Source of the DNA: CADCUY01 sp964242735
GTDB taxonomy: Bacteria; Actinomycetota; Actinomycetes; Actinomycetales; Quadrisphaeraceae
DNA length: 64,000 bases
Direction: 5' to 3'
NCBI GenBank assembly: GCA_964242735.1
Contig: CAXTAK010000003.1
Location: 1 to 64,000 of the forward strand
Below, in pieces: positions 49,631 through 57,779 of the stretch (within the stretch, counting starts at the first letter, position 1; each line of letters opens with the position of its first letter). The position numbers and the translations under genes are program-made. Below the pieces are notes generated by a model that ran no database searches, was not told the origin of the DNA, and saw only the letters and a program-made list of their open reading frames with translations.

Positions 49631-50230
49631 TCAGACGTCCAGCAACCGCCGCCCCTCGAAGGCACGGCCCAGCGTCACCTCGTCGGCGTACTCCAGGTCT
49701 CCGCCGACCGGCAGGCCGGACGCCAGGCGCGTGACCCGCAGACCGAGCGGGCGCAGCAGCCTGGCCAGGTAGGTGGCGGTGGCCTCGCCCTCGAGGTTGG
49801 GGTCCGTCGCCAGGATCACCTCGGTCACCTCCGCGGACGCGAGGCGCGTCATCAGCTCCCGGACCCGCAGGTCGTCGGGTCCCACGCCCTCGATGGGGCT
49901 GATCGCGCCACCGAGCACGTGGTAGCGCCCCCGGAACTCCCGGGTGCGCTCGATGGCGACGACGTCCTTGGGCTCCTCCACCACGCAGATCACCGTGGTG
50001 TCGCGGCGCGGGTCGCGGCAGATCCGGCACTGCGGCTCCTGCGCGACGTTGCCGCAGACCTCGCAGAAGCGCACGCGGCGCTTGACCTCGGTCAGGGCCG
50101 AGACCAGGCGCGCCACGTCGTCGGCGTCGGCGGCGAGCAGGTGGAACGCCAGGCGCTGGGCGCTCTTCGGGCCGACACCCGGGAGTCTGCCCAGCTCGTC
50201 GATCAGGTCCTGGACCGCTCCCTCGTACAC
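49631..50230 (-). CDS. recR: recombination mediator protein RecR
   Basis: 199 residues. Helix-hairpin-helix LIDELGRLPGVGPKSAQRLA, Cys4 zinc finger CEVCGNVAQEPQCRIC, Toprim domain ICVVEEPKDVVAIERT and the C-terminal EVTEVILATDPNLEGEATAT plus TRLASGLPVGGDLEYADEVT. RecR with RecO/RecF loads RecA on gapped DNA. GTG 50230. Follows dnaX by 137 bases, the usual order dnaX-recR. Confidence 0.97.
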   Translation of the reverse strand: MYEGAVQDLIDELGRLPGVGPKSAQRLAFHLLAADADDVARLVSALTEVKRRVRFCEVCGNVAQEPQCRICRDPRRDTTVICVVEEPKDVVAIERTREFRGRYHVLGGAISPIEGVGPDDLRVRELMTRLASAEVTEVILATDPNLEGEATATYLARLLRPLGLRVTRLASGLPVGGDLEYADEVTLGRAFEGRRLLDV

Positions 50231-50367
50231 CGGGGCGAGCCTACGGTGGGCAGCGCTGTCGCACGCCCACCGAAGGGCCCGCGCCCGCCGACGAGCCGGA
50301 GCCCGCCGACGAGCCGGAGCGGGACGGGCAGCGCCGGAGGCACCACCGCGGCAGGCGCCGTCAGCCC

Positions 50368-52620
50368 TCAGCCACGCCCGTCGTCGCTGATCAGCCGCCC
50401 CCCCAGCACCTGCTCGACCAGCGCGGCACCGACGAGGGCGGAGTCCTCGACGTCGTCGTCGTCGCGCCGCGGCTCGTCGTCGGCCACGGCAGCGGCGGCG
50501 CTGCCCGACCGGGACGCCGTCCCTCCCAGCTGCGCGGCGGCGAGCATGTCGTCGTGACGGGAGCGCCGCCGCTCCTCCTCCGGGGGCGGCTCGTCCTCGG
50601 GCGGGGCGTCGTCGTCGCTCGGCGGGGGACCCTCCCAGCCGGGCGTCGGTGAGATCGGCGGGCGTAGCTCCGTGCCTGCCGGACGACGAGCGGCGGCGCC
50701 CGGTGCGGGGCGCGCGACCGTCGGCCCCTCGGCGCTGCCGGGAGCGCCCGCACCGCCCTCCCCGCGCGCTGCGGACCGACTGGCGCCCGGGTCGCGCGAG
50801 GGGGTGACCGGATCCCGCTCGGGGCCCGGCGTGCCCACGGTGCCCACCGGGGGCTGCGGGGCGCCCGCGGCCACGGCCACCACCTCCCGGTCGAGCCCGA
50901 GGACGGCGACCAGCGACTCGCGCACGAAGTCGGCGTGCTGGCCCTGCGTGAAGGCGGCCATGGGGCCCGGCTTGTGGAACTGCAGCACCAGGCGGCGGCC
51001 GTCGACCTGGAGGACCTGCGCGTCGTGGCTGACCCGCGTCCACGTGCGGCGCCGCACGCCGGCGAGGTGGTCCAGCACGTCGGGCCACATGCGCCGCACT
51101 GCCTCGGTGCTCTCAGCGGTGTCGCCGCTGTCGGGCGTGCCCGGCTCGATCCGCGAGCCGGTGCTGAGCGGTGCACCGGCGTGCGGCGGACCGTCCTGTG
51201 CGGCCTGCGCGGTCGGGGGATGGGCCGTGCGCTCGGGTGCGGGCAGCACCGGCGCCTCCGCGACCGGCGCGGGCACGACCGGCACCTCCACGACCGTCGC
51301 GAGCACCTCGCGCACCGGCGCAGCCTCCGTGGGCACCTCGGGGGCGAGCACCACCGGCACCGCCGGAGACACCCCCACCACGGGCGCAGGCACCGCGGGC
51401 GCGGGCGGCGCGACCGGCCCCGGCCGCGCGTGCGGCTCGGCCGGCGTCACCCCCGCCGGCACCGCGAGCCGGCGCTCGAGCCGGTCCAGGCGCGCCCCGA
51501 GGCCGCGCTCGGCGTCGTCCGCCGCCGGCAGCAGCATCCGCGCGCCCAGCAGCTCCAGGTGCAGGCGCGGTGAGGTGGCCCCGGTCATCTCCGCGGACGC
51601 CGCGTTCGCCAGGTCCGCCGCGCGCGACAGGGGCGCCGACCCGTACGCGGCGGCCTGCTGCTCCATCCGGTCGAGCTGGTCGGCCGGGGTGTCGGGGAAG
51701 ACCTCGTGCGCCCGCTCCCCCAGCGCGTCGACGATGATCAGGTCGCGCAGGCGCTGCAGCAGGTCGTCGACGAAGCGCCGCGGGTCCTGCCCCGACTGCA
51801 CCACCCGGTCCACGACACGGAAGACCGTGGCCCCGTCACCGACCGCCAGCGCGGCGATCACGTCGTCGAGCAGGGTGGCGGGGGTGTACCCCAGCAGGGC
51901 GATGGCCCGGGTGTGGTCGATGCCCGCGTCGTCACTGCCCGCCGCGAGCTGGTCGAGCACCGACAGCGAGTCGCGCACCGAGCCCGCGCCGGCGCGCACC
52001 ACCAGCGGCAGGACGCCGGGACCGACGTCCACGCCCTCGGTCGCGCACAGCTCGGCCAGGTACGACTGCAGGCGCGCGGGGGCCACGAGGTGGAAGGGGT
52101 AGTGGTGCGTGCGCGAGCGGATGGTGCCCAGCACCTTGTCGGGCTCGGTGGTGGCGAAGACGAACTTCACGTGCGGCGGCGGCTCCTCCACGATCTTCAG
52201 CAGGGCGTTGAAGCCCTGCGGGGAGACCATGTGCGCCTCGTCGATGATGAAGACCTTGTAGCGGTCGCGAGCGGTGGCGAAGGTGGCGCGGTCGCGCAGC
52301 TCGCGGGCGTCGTCCACCCCGCCGTGGCTCGCGGCGTCGATCTCGACGACGTCGAGGCTGCCCGAGCCGCCGCGGGCGAGCTCGGTGCAGCTGTCGCACA
52401 CACCGCACGGGGTGTCGGTGGGACCCTGCGCGCAGTTCAGGCACCGGGCGAGGATGCGCGCGGACGTGGTCTTGCCGCACCCGCGCGGACCCGAGAACAG
52501 GTACGCGTGGCCCACCCGACCGGCGCGCAGCGCGACGCGCAGCGGGTCGGTGACGTGCTCCTGCCCGATGACCTCGGCGAAGGTCTCCGGCCGGTAGCGG
52601 CGGTACAGGGCGGTGGCCAC
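50368..52620 (-). CDS. dnaX: DNA polymerase III gamma/tau subunit
   Basis: 750 residues. Walker A is GPRGCGKTTSAR, the zinc site is CLNCAQGPTDTPCGVCDSC, and FIIDEAHMVSPQGFNALLKI and TTEPDKVLGTIRSR mark the AAA+ core; the clamp-loader collar follows. Residues ~400-560 are a Pro/Val/Ala-rich linker, then a tau-like C-terminal domain (VLDHLAGVRRRTWTRVSHDA). No slippery A-run for programmed frameshifting is present, as expected in this GC range. GTG 52620. Preceded by the SRP RNA. Confidence 0.97.
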   Translation of the reverse strand: MATALYRRYRPETFAEVIGQEHVTDPLRVALRAGRVGHAYLFSGPRGCGKTTSARILARCLNCAQGPTDTPCGVCDSCTELARGGSGSLDVVEIDAASHGGVDDARELRDRATFATARDRYKVFIIDEAHMVSPQGFNALLKIVEEPPPHVKFVFATTEPDKVLGTIRSRTHHYPFHLVAPARLQSYLAELCATEGVDVGPGVLPLVVRAGAGSVRDSLSVLDQLAAGSDDAGIDHTRAIALLGYTPATLLDDVIAALAVGDGATVFRVVDRVVQSGQDPRRFVDDLLQRLRDLIIVDALGERAHEVFPDTPADQLDRMEQQAAAYGSAPLSRAADLANAASAEMTGATSPRLHLELLGARMLLPAADDAERGLGARLDRLERRLAVPAGVTPAEPHARPGPVAPPAPAVPAPVVGVSPAVPVVLAPEVPTEAAPVREVLATVVEVPVVPAPVAEAPVLPAPERTAHPPTAQAAQDGPPHAGAPLSTGSRIEPGTPDSGDTAESTEAVRRMWPDVLDHLAGVRRRTWTRVSHDAQVLQVDGRRLVLQFHKPGPMAAFTQGQHADFVRESLVAVLGLDREVVAVAAGAPQPPVGTVGTPGPERDPVTPSRDPGASRSAARGEGGAGAPGSAEGPTVARPAPGAAARRPAGTELRPPISPTPGWEGPPPSDDDAPPEDEPPPEEERRRSRHDDMLAAAQLGGTASRSGSAAAAVADDEPRRDDDDVEDSALVGAALVEQVLGGRLISDDGRG

Positions 52621-52730
52621 GACCGGCAGCGTAGACGCGGGCCCCGACGGCGGACGGCTGCGCGCGGGGGACGTGGACGACGCGGAGGACCCTTCCGCAG
52701 AGGACCCGCGGCCGCCTGCCCGAACAGGGG

Positions 52731-52820
52731 AGGACCCCTCGCACACCCGCCAGAGCCCACCTGCCCTTGCTGCCTTCCGGCCCTGGGGGAGTCCAGCAGG
52801 ATGACGCCGCACGAGGGGTC
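52731..52820 (-). ncRNA. ffs: signal recognition particle RNA (4.5S-like, small bacterial type)
   Basis: The reverse strand contains the conserved domain IV hairpin: CCAGGGCCGGAAGGCAGCAA with the GGAA tetraloop and asymmetric internal loop. The outer stem is formed by CCCCTCGTGCG at the 5' side and TGCGAGGGG at the 3' side. The gene lies just upstream of dnaX, its usual place in actinomycetes. The ends are approximate. Confidence 0.93.
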
Positions 52821-52869
52821 AGCGGCAACTGTAGCCGCTGCCCCCCAGGGCTCGGCTAGCATCACCGGC

Positions 52870-52954
52870 GGAGGATTCGCCTAGTGGCCTATGGCGCTCG
52901 CCTGGAACGCGGGTTGGGTTAACGCCCTCGCGGGTTCAAATCCCGCATCCTCCG
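52870..52954 (+). tRNA. tRNA-Ser (anticodon GGA)
   Basis: Acceptor GGAGGAT/ATCCTCC, anticodon loop CTGGAAC (anticodon GGA), a long variable arm and T arm GGTTCAAATCC. Discriminator G, typical of serine. CCA not encoded. Divergent from the SRP RNA. Confidence 0.96.
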
Positions 52955-53022
52955 CAGGGTGCACGCCCCGACGTGGTCCCCGCCCGCAGGTCGCGGTCGG
53001 GGGCCGCGCCTAGGATCGTCGG

Positions 53023-53322
53023 GTGATCTTCGCCCGGGTCGGTGACGGGCGTCCCTACCCCGACCACGGGCTCACCACACCGCGCCAGTGGGCGCAGGTG
53101 CCGCCGCGCCAGGTGCGCCTGGAGTCGCTGGTGACCACCAAGCGCACGCTCGACCTGGCCCTGCTCCTCGACGAGGACTCCACCTTCTACGGCGACCTGT
53201 TCGCCCACGTCGTGTCGTGGCGCGGTGAGCTGTACCTCGAGGACGGCCTGCACCGGGCGCTGCGTGCGGCGCTGCAGCAGCGCCCGCTGCTGCACGCGCG
53301 GGTGCTCGAGCTCGCCGGCTGA
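53023..53322 (+). CDS. VapB-family antitoxin-like protein
   Basis: 99 residues: starts IFARVGDGRPYPDHGLTT, then VRLESLVTTKRTLDLALLLD and FYGDLFAHVVSWRGELYLED, ending LHARVLELAG. This highly conserved actinobacterial protein is often labelled a VapB antitoxin, but no VapC (PIN) toxin is encoded beside it, so a housekeeping role is as likely. GTG 53023. The 200 bases after it contain no gene. Confidence 0.8.
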   Translation: MIFARVGDGRPYPDHGLTTPRQWAQVPPRQVRLESLVTTKRTLDLALLLDEDSTFYGDLFAHVVSWRGELYLEDGLHRALRAALQQRPLLHARVLELAG

Positions 53323-53523
53323 GCGGACGACGGGAACTCCCACCCGCGCCGGCGTCATCGGCCTGCACGGCGACCGCGACGGGGCCGGGGAGGATGTCGT
53401 GGACGGCGCGCCCGGCGTCTCCGGGCTGGTGGGGCCCGTCGGCGCGGCTGGGGGTCGGCTGCCGCGGTCCCCCGCGGGTACGAGAGGCTGCGCACCACTG
53501 CGACGACGAGAGGCTGATCCGCC

Positions 53524-54759
53524 ATGGTGCAGCGCCAGGTCCCCAAGCCCGTCGAGGTCCTCGAGCACCTGCAGCTCAAGAGGCCGGAGCTGGACGGCAA
53601 GAAGCGTCGCCTCGCCTCGGCCCTGACCATCGGGGACCTGCGCAGGATCGCCAAGCGGCGGACCCCCAGGGCGGCCTTCGACTACACCGACGGGTCCGCT
53701 GAGGCCGAGATCTCCATCACCCGGGCGCGTCAGGCCTTCGAAGACGTCGAGTTCCACCCCGAGGTGCTGCGCGACGTCGCGCACGTCGACACCACCGCCA
53801 CCGTCTTCGGCGCTCCCTCCTCCCTGCCCTTCGGCATCGCGCCGACCGGCTTCACCCGCCTGATGCAGACGGAGGGTGAGACCGCGGGAGCCGGCGCCGC
53901 CGCCGCTGCCGGCATCCCCTTCACCCTCTCCACCCTGGGCACCACCTCCATCGAGGACGTGAAGGCGGCGAACCCCGACGGACGCAACTGGTTCCAGCTG
54001 TACGTCATGCGCCAGCGGGAGATCTCCTACGGCCTCGTCGAGCGCGCTGCGCAGGCCGGCTACGAGGCCCTGTTCTTCACCGTCGACACCCCGGTGGCCG
54101 GGGCGCGGCTGCGCGACAAGCGGAACGGGTTCTCCATCCCCCCTCAGCTGAAGGTGGGCACGGTGCTCGACGCGGCCTCCCGCCCCTGGTGGTGGTTCGA
54201 CTTCCTCACCACGCCCAAGCTGGAGTTCGCCTCCCTGTCCGCCACCGGTGGGACCGTCGGTGACCTGCTCGACCTCGCCATGGACCCCACCATCAGCTTC
54301 GAGGACCTCGAGGTCGTCCGCGGGATGTGGCCCGGGAAGATCGCCATCAAGGGTGTCCAGAGCCTGTCCGACGCGAAGAAGTTCGCCGACCTCGGCGTGG
54401 ATGCGATCGTGCTGTCGAACCACGGCGGCCGCCAGCTCGACCGGGCCCCGGTGCCCTTCCACCTGCTGCCGGACGTCGTCCGCGAGGTCGGCGACGACGT
54501 CGACGTCATCGTCGACACCGGCATCATGAACGGCGCCGACGTCGTCGCCTGCATCGCGCTCGGCGCGACGTTCACCCTCATCGGCCGCGCCTACCTGTAC
54601 GGCCTCATGGCGGGCGGGCGCGAGGGCGTCGACCGGACCATCGAGATCCTCTCCGAGCAGGTCGTGCGCACCATGAAGCTGCTGGGCGCCCACTCCCTCG
54701 AGGAGCTGACCCCCCGGCACGTCACCCAGCTCGAACGCCTGGTCCCACGGCGCGCCTGA
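53524..54759 (+). CDS. lldD: FMN-dependent alpha-hydroxy-acid dehydrogenase (L-lactate dehydrogenase LldD type)
   Basis: 411 residues, a TIM-barrel flavoprotein. PFGIAPTGFTRLMQTEGE and WFQLYVMRQREI form the FMN/substrate side; IAIKGVQS holds the active Lys, and SNHGGRQLDRAP the catalytic His and substrate Arg; DTGIMNGADVVACIALGA binds phosphate. It probably oxidises L-lactate to pyruvate and passes electrons to the quinone pool (LldD2-like); other 2-hydroxy acids are possible. ATG 53524. Convergent with the arsenic operon. Confidence 0.9.
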   Translation: MVQRQVPKPVEVLEHLQLKRPELDGKKRRLASALTIGDLRRIAKRRTPRAAFDYTDGSAEAEISITRARQAFEDVEFHPEVLRDVAHVDTTATVFGAPSSLPFGIAPTGFTRLMQTEGETAGAGAAAAAGIPFTLSTLGTTSIEDVKAANPDGRNWFQLYVMRQREISYGLVERAAQAGYEALFFTVDTPVAGARLRDKRNGFSIPPQLKVGTVLDAASRPWWWFDFLTTPKLEFASLSATGGTVGDLLDLAMDPTISFEDLEVVRGMWPGKIAIKGVQSLSDAKKFADLGVDAIVLSNHGGRQLDRAPVPFHLLPDVVREVGDDVDVIVDTGIMNGADVVACIALGATFTLIGRAYLYGLMAGGREGVDRTIEILSEQVVRTMKLLGAHSLEELTPRHVTQLERLVPRRA

Positions 54760-54851
54760 GAGCCACCGCGCCCTCGGCCGCAGGGGCCAGACACGACGCG
54801 ACCACCGGAGGACGGCGTCGTGGTCGACCCGCCGGCCGCGTTCGCGCGAGC

Positions 54852-54895
54852 GCACCGCCGGGACCTCCGAGGGGGCAGTCGACCTCCGGCGGTGC
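54852..54895. terminator. inverted repeat between lldD and arsC
   Basis: GCACCGCCGG (54852-54861) and CCGGCGGTGC (54886-54895), a 10-bp perfect stem with a 24-base loop, in the 175-base interval between convergent genes. A bidirectional terminator is plausible. Confidence 0.6.
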
Positions 54896-54934
54896 GACGT
54901 GGACTCGAGGAGTCCGCGTCCGGAGCGGACGGCG

Positions 54935-55390
54935 CTACCTCGACGGTCGGTCTGGATCCGACGTCAGCTGGGACGCGAGGTCGCGGGTGCGGGTGGCGAT
55001 GTCGTCGCGGACCAGGCGCATGCGGTCGATCCCGTCGATGCCGCGTTCGGAGGGCTCGTCGGTCTCCCAGACGACGACGCGGGTGCCGGCGACCGGCTCC
55101 ACCTGCGCTTCGAGGCCGAGCACGACGACGAGGTCTGCTGCCCGCAGGAGCTCGTCGGTGACCGCCCGGGGGTGCTGGTCGGTGATGTCGACGCCCACCT
55201 CCTGGAGCACCTCGGCGGACAGGGCGTTGATCGTCGTCCCCGGTGCGGTGCCGGCGGAGACGACGGTGACGGCGCCACCAGCGACCCGGCGCATCAGACC
55301 GGCGGCCATCTGGGACTTGCCGCCATTCTTGACGCAGACGAACAGCACGGCGGGCGGCTCGGACCGGACGTCGTGGGTGTGCTGGGTCAT
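54935..55390 (-). CDS. arsC: arsenate reductase, mycothiol-dependent low-molecular-weight phosphatase type
   Basis: 151 residues. The P-loop is CVKNGGKSQMAAGLMRR with nucleophile Cys19, as in actinobacterial ArsC proteins that form an arseno-mycothiol adduct (Lys replaces the phosphatase Arg). Other features are VSAGTAPGTTINALSAEVLQ and the DE-type region TDEPSERGIDGIDR. It reduces arsenate to arsenite in the cytoplasm. The ATG overlaps the aquaporin stop (ATGA). Last gene of arsM-aqp-arsC. Confidence 0.92.
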   Translation of the reverse strand: MTQHTHDVRSEPPAVLFVCVKNGGKSQMAAGLMRRVAGGAVTVVSAGTAPGTTINALSAEVLQEVGVDITDQHPRAVTDELLRAADLVVVLGLEAQVEPVAGTRVVVWETDEPSERGIDGIDRMRLVRDDIATRTRDLASQLTSDPDRPSR

Positions 55391-56151
55391 CGTGGGCTCC
55401 CGGAGGTCGCGGGGTCGCTGGAGGGGGCATCGACGGCGGAGGGCAGGAGGACGTCGTCGGCAGCGGCGTCGGGGTCGTCGGGGTACAGGGCGAGGACGAG
55501 GACCACCCCGACGGCGCCGCCCACCACCTGGGCGAGGACGAAGCCGGGCACCGAACCAGGGGAGATGCCGGCGAAGGTGTCGGTGAAGACCCTGCCCAGG
55601 GTGACGGCGGGGTTGGCGAAGGAGGTGGAGGAGGTGAACCAGTACGCGGCGCCGATGTAGGCGCCCACCGCGGGTGCAGCGACCGCCCCGCGACCGGTGC
55701 GGGCCAGGGCGAGGACCAGGGCGACCAGCCCGGCGGTGGCGACGACCTCGGCGAGCAGCACCCCACCACCACCGCGCCCGGTGGTGGCCAGCGCGGTGGG
55801 CACCTCGAACATCAGGTTCGCCAGGACCGCACCGGCGATCGCGCCGAGGCCCTGAGCGGCGCTGTACGCGGCGACGTCACGGCCCGCCAGCCCCGTGCCG
55901 GCGCGGCGTCCGACCCACCAGTCCGCGAGTGAGACCACGGGGTTGAAGTGCGCCCCGGACACGGGCCCCAGGGCGAGGATCAGCACGGTCAGCCCGAAGG
56001 CGGTGGCGAGGCCGTTCTCCAGCAGCTGCAGCCCGACGTCGCCCGGTGACAGGGTCTGCGCGGCGATCCCCGACCCGACGACCACCGTGACGAGCAGCCC
56101 GGTGCCCACCGCCTCGGCCAGCAGCCGGCGGCCCAGCGGCACCGGCGTCAC
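55387..56151 (-). CDS. MIP-family aquaglyceroporin, probable arsenite channel (AqpS-like)
   Basis: 254 residues with six helices and two half-helices: FNPVVSLADW (first NPA box changed to NPV) and SFANPAVTLGRVF (second NPA). Such genes inside ars operons, as aqpS of Sinorhizobium, let arsenite leave the cell down its gradient after reduction by ArsC. No ArsB or Acr3 pump is encoded here, which supports that role. It overlaps arsM (GTGA) and arsC (ATGA) by four bases each. Confidence 0.88.
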   Translation of the reverse strand: MTPVPLGRRLLAEAVGTGLLVTVVVGSGIAAQTLSPGDVGLQLLENGLATAFGLTVLILALGPVSGAHFNPVVSLADWWVGRRAGTGLAGRDVAAYSAAQGLGAIAGAVLANLMFEVPTALATTGRGGGGVLLAEVVATAGLVALVLALARTGRGAVAAPAVGAYIGAAYWFTSSTSFANPAVTLGRVFTDTFAGISPGSVPGFVLAQVVGGAVGVVLVLALYPDDPDAAADDVLLPSAVDAPSSDPATSGSPR

Positions 56152-56885
56152 GCCGGTCCCGGCTTGGTGGCTCTGATGATCGCGCCGTGCAGGCTGGGGG
56201 CGACCTCGTGGGTGACGTCGACCGTGGCGCCGGTGGACCCGGCGTCAGCCAGGCCGGTGAGGTGCTCGGCGGCGGAGAGGGCGCCGGCGATGCACCCGAC
56301 GCAGCTGCCCCGCTCCACGCGCTCGTCGGGGGTGAGGTGGTCCTCGGCGACGACGTCGGAGACCCCGACCCGCCCGCCCGAGGTGAGCACCCCGGACATC
56401 TCCGCCAGGACCGCCGGCTCGTCGGTGGACAGGCTGACCACGCGGTTGATCACCACATCGACCGCGGCGTCCGGCAGGGGCACGGCCTCGATGCTCCCGT
56501 GGAGGAACTCCACGTTGCTCGCCCCGGCCTGGGCGGCGTTGGCGCGGGCGAGTGCCAGCACCTCCACGGTCATGTCCACCCCGTAGGCGGACCCCGTCGG
56601 CCCGACCCGTCGGGCGGAGAGCAGGACGTCGATCCCCCCGCCCGAGCCGAGGTCCAGGACCCGCTCGCCGGGGCGCAGGTCGGCGACCGCGGTCGGGTTT
56701 CCGCACCTCAGGGAGGCCAGCACCGCCGCTGTCGGCAGCTCGCCCTGGTCGGTGGCGCTGTACAGGGAGGCGCCGAAGACGTCCTGCTCCGCGATGGCTC
56801 CCCCGGGCTCGCAGCACCCGCTCCCCGCGGAGGGGGCCGCTGCCGCGTACCTGTCCCTGACCTGCTCGCGCAGCTCCTCGCTCAT
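56148..56885 (-). CDS. arsM: arsenite methyltransferase
   Basis: 245 residues. SGCCEPG near residue 23 and VLDLGSGGGIDVLLSARRV (SAM site) open the protein; RGSCVGCIAGAL carries the C-terminal arsenic-binding Cys. It would methylate As(III) to volatile or less toxic forms. At the position usually reading NCV (the other arsenic-binding Cys of characterised ArsM) this protein has Arg: VVINRVVSLSTDEPAVLAEM (codon CGC at 56442-56444). ATG 56885. First gene of the operon, divergent from arsR. Confidence 0.88.
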   Translation of the reverse strand: MSEELREQVRDRYAAAAPSAGSGCCEPGGAIAEQDVFGASLYSATDQGELPTAAVLASLRCGNPTAVADLRPGERVLDLGSGGGIDVLLSARRVGPTGSAYGVDMTVEVLALARANAAQAGASNVEFLHGSIEAVPLPDAAVDVVINRVVSLSTDEPAVLAEMSGVLTSGGRVGVSDVVAEDHLTPDERVERGSCVGCIAGALSAAEHLTGLADAGSTGATVDVTHEVAPSLHGAIIRATKPGPA

Positions 56886-56944
56886 CGCGGCCCCCCGTGT
56901 CGATGCTGATCGGTGTGCGTCGATGGGAGGACGATGACCCAGGG

Positions 56945-56960
56945 ATCGACAGGTGTCAAT
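56945..56960. promoter_or_regulatory. inverted repeat, candidate ArsR operator
   Basis: ATCGACAGGTGTCAAT: 7-bp arms with one mismatch and a 2-base centre, in the 96-base divergent interval between arsM and arsR. ArsR-family repressors bind such short palindromes, so one site could control both directions. Confidence 0.55.
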
Positions 56961-56981
56961 GTCATGGGGCACACTCCCCGG

Positions 56982-57365
56982 ATGACAGCACCGCCCGCGA
57001 CGCTGCCCCAGGCTCGGCCCGCGCTGGACGCGCTCGCGTGCTGCAGCCCACTCACCCGGGAGCCGCTGGACGCCGGGCAGGCGGAGGCCGTCGCGCACGT
57101 GCTCAAGGCCGTCGCCGAGCCCACCCGGCTGCGGCTGCTCTCCCTGGTGGCCGCCCACGAGGGCGGGGAGGCGTGCGTGTGCGACCTGACCGCCCCCGTC
57201 GGGCTGTCCCAACCGACCGTCTCCCACCACCTGAAGGTCCTCGTCGACGCCGGCCTGCTCACCCGCGACAAGCGCGGGGTCTGGGCGTACTACGCCCTCG
57301 TGCCCGGCGCCCTCGACGCGGTGGCCACCGTCCTGACCACGGGCACGGCGACCCGGGGGCCGTGA
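56982..57365 (+). CDS. arsR: ArsR-family metalloregulator
   Basis: 127 residues. The winged helix reads AEPTRLRLLSLVAAHEGGEA, CVCDLTAPVGLSQPTVSHHL and AGLLTRDKRGVWAYYALVPG. The ACVCDLT motif places two cysteines next to alpha-3, the arsenite-sensing site type of classical ArsR; two more cysteines (LACCSPLT) are near the N-terminus. It would repress arsM-aqp-arsC until arsenite binds. ATG 56982 is chosen by family length; earlier ATG/GTG codons are in frame. Confidence 0.93.
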   Translation: MTAPPATLPQARPALDALACCSPLTREPLDAGQAEAVAHVLKAVAEPTRLRLLSLVAAHEGGEACVCDLTAPVGLSQPTVSHHLKVLVDAGLLTRDKRGVWAYYALVPGALDAVATVLTTGTATRGP

Positions 57366-57376
57366 GTCCTCGGGTC

Positions 57377-57392
57377 GCGGCGCCGGCGCCGC
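57377..57392. other. perfect 16-base palindrome after arsR
   Basis: GCGGCGCCGGCGCCGC starts 11 bases past the arsR stop. It is a perfect palindrome without a loop; it may be part of the transcription end or a protein site. Confidence 0.5.
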
Positions 57393-57422
57393 TCCCCTGA
57401 CCGCCCACCACTGGGCGACCGT

Positions 57423-57442
57423 CCGTGGCGCGCACGCCACGG
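57423..57442 (+). terminator. hairpin downstream of arsR
   Basis: CCGTGGCG-CGCA-CGCCACGG: an 8-bp perfect stem with a 4-base loop, 57 bases after the arsR stop. Best candidate for its terminator, although no T-tract follows. The remaining 57443-57611 shows no gene. Confidence 0.65.
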
Positions 57443-57611
57443 GATCGACATCGTCTCGGCGATGGGGCTCAGGTGCGCCGATCCGGACGGGGTCTCCGTC
57501 GTCCACAGGTGGTCCGACCACCGGCGCGGATCCGGGCCGCGGTGCCCCGCTGCCCGGCACGACACCGGGCACGGCGTGCGCGCTCCCCCGGGTCCGTCGT
57601 GTCCTGCGACC

Positions 57612-57643
57612 GATCGACCCCTCAGGGGTCTGCGAGGTCGATC
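57612..57643 (-). terminator. hairpin downstream of tRNA-Ser(CGA)
   Basis: GATCGACC (57612-57619) and GGTCGATC (57636-57643) form an 8-bp stem; inside, GACCCC/GGGGTC can form a competing smaller hairpin. It lies about 40 bases beyond the 3' end of the minus-strand tRNA, where processing or termination is expected. Confidence 0.5.
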
Positions 57644-57681
57644 ACACGGCGCGCTGGTGCGGCGACGCCGGAGGGGGTGTG

Positions 57682-57769
57682 GCGGTGGCGGTGGGATTTG
57701 AACCCACGGAGGAGTCTCCCCCTCACACGCTTTCGAGGCGTGATCCTTAGGCCGCTCGGACACGCCACC
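57682..57769 (-). tRNA. tRNA-Ser (anticodon CGA)
   Basis: Reverse strand: acceptor GGTGGCG/CGCCACC, anticodon stem CACGC/GCGTG with loop CTCGAAA (anticodon CGA), long variable arm with GAGGGGGAGACTCCTC, T arm GGTTCAAATCC. Discriminator G; CCA not encoded. Reads TCG, a frequent serine codon in this genome. Confidence 0.96.
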
Positions 57770-57779
57770 GCTGTGGAGC

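Noticed and set aside
53023..53322. Toxin-antitoxin module
   Set aside because: The VapB-like protein has no toxin partner on either side; the following 200 bases are non-coding and the next gene is a flavin enzyme.
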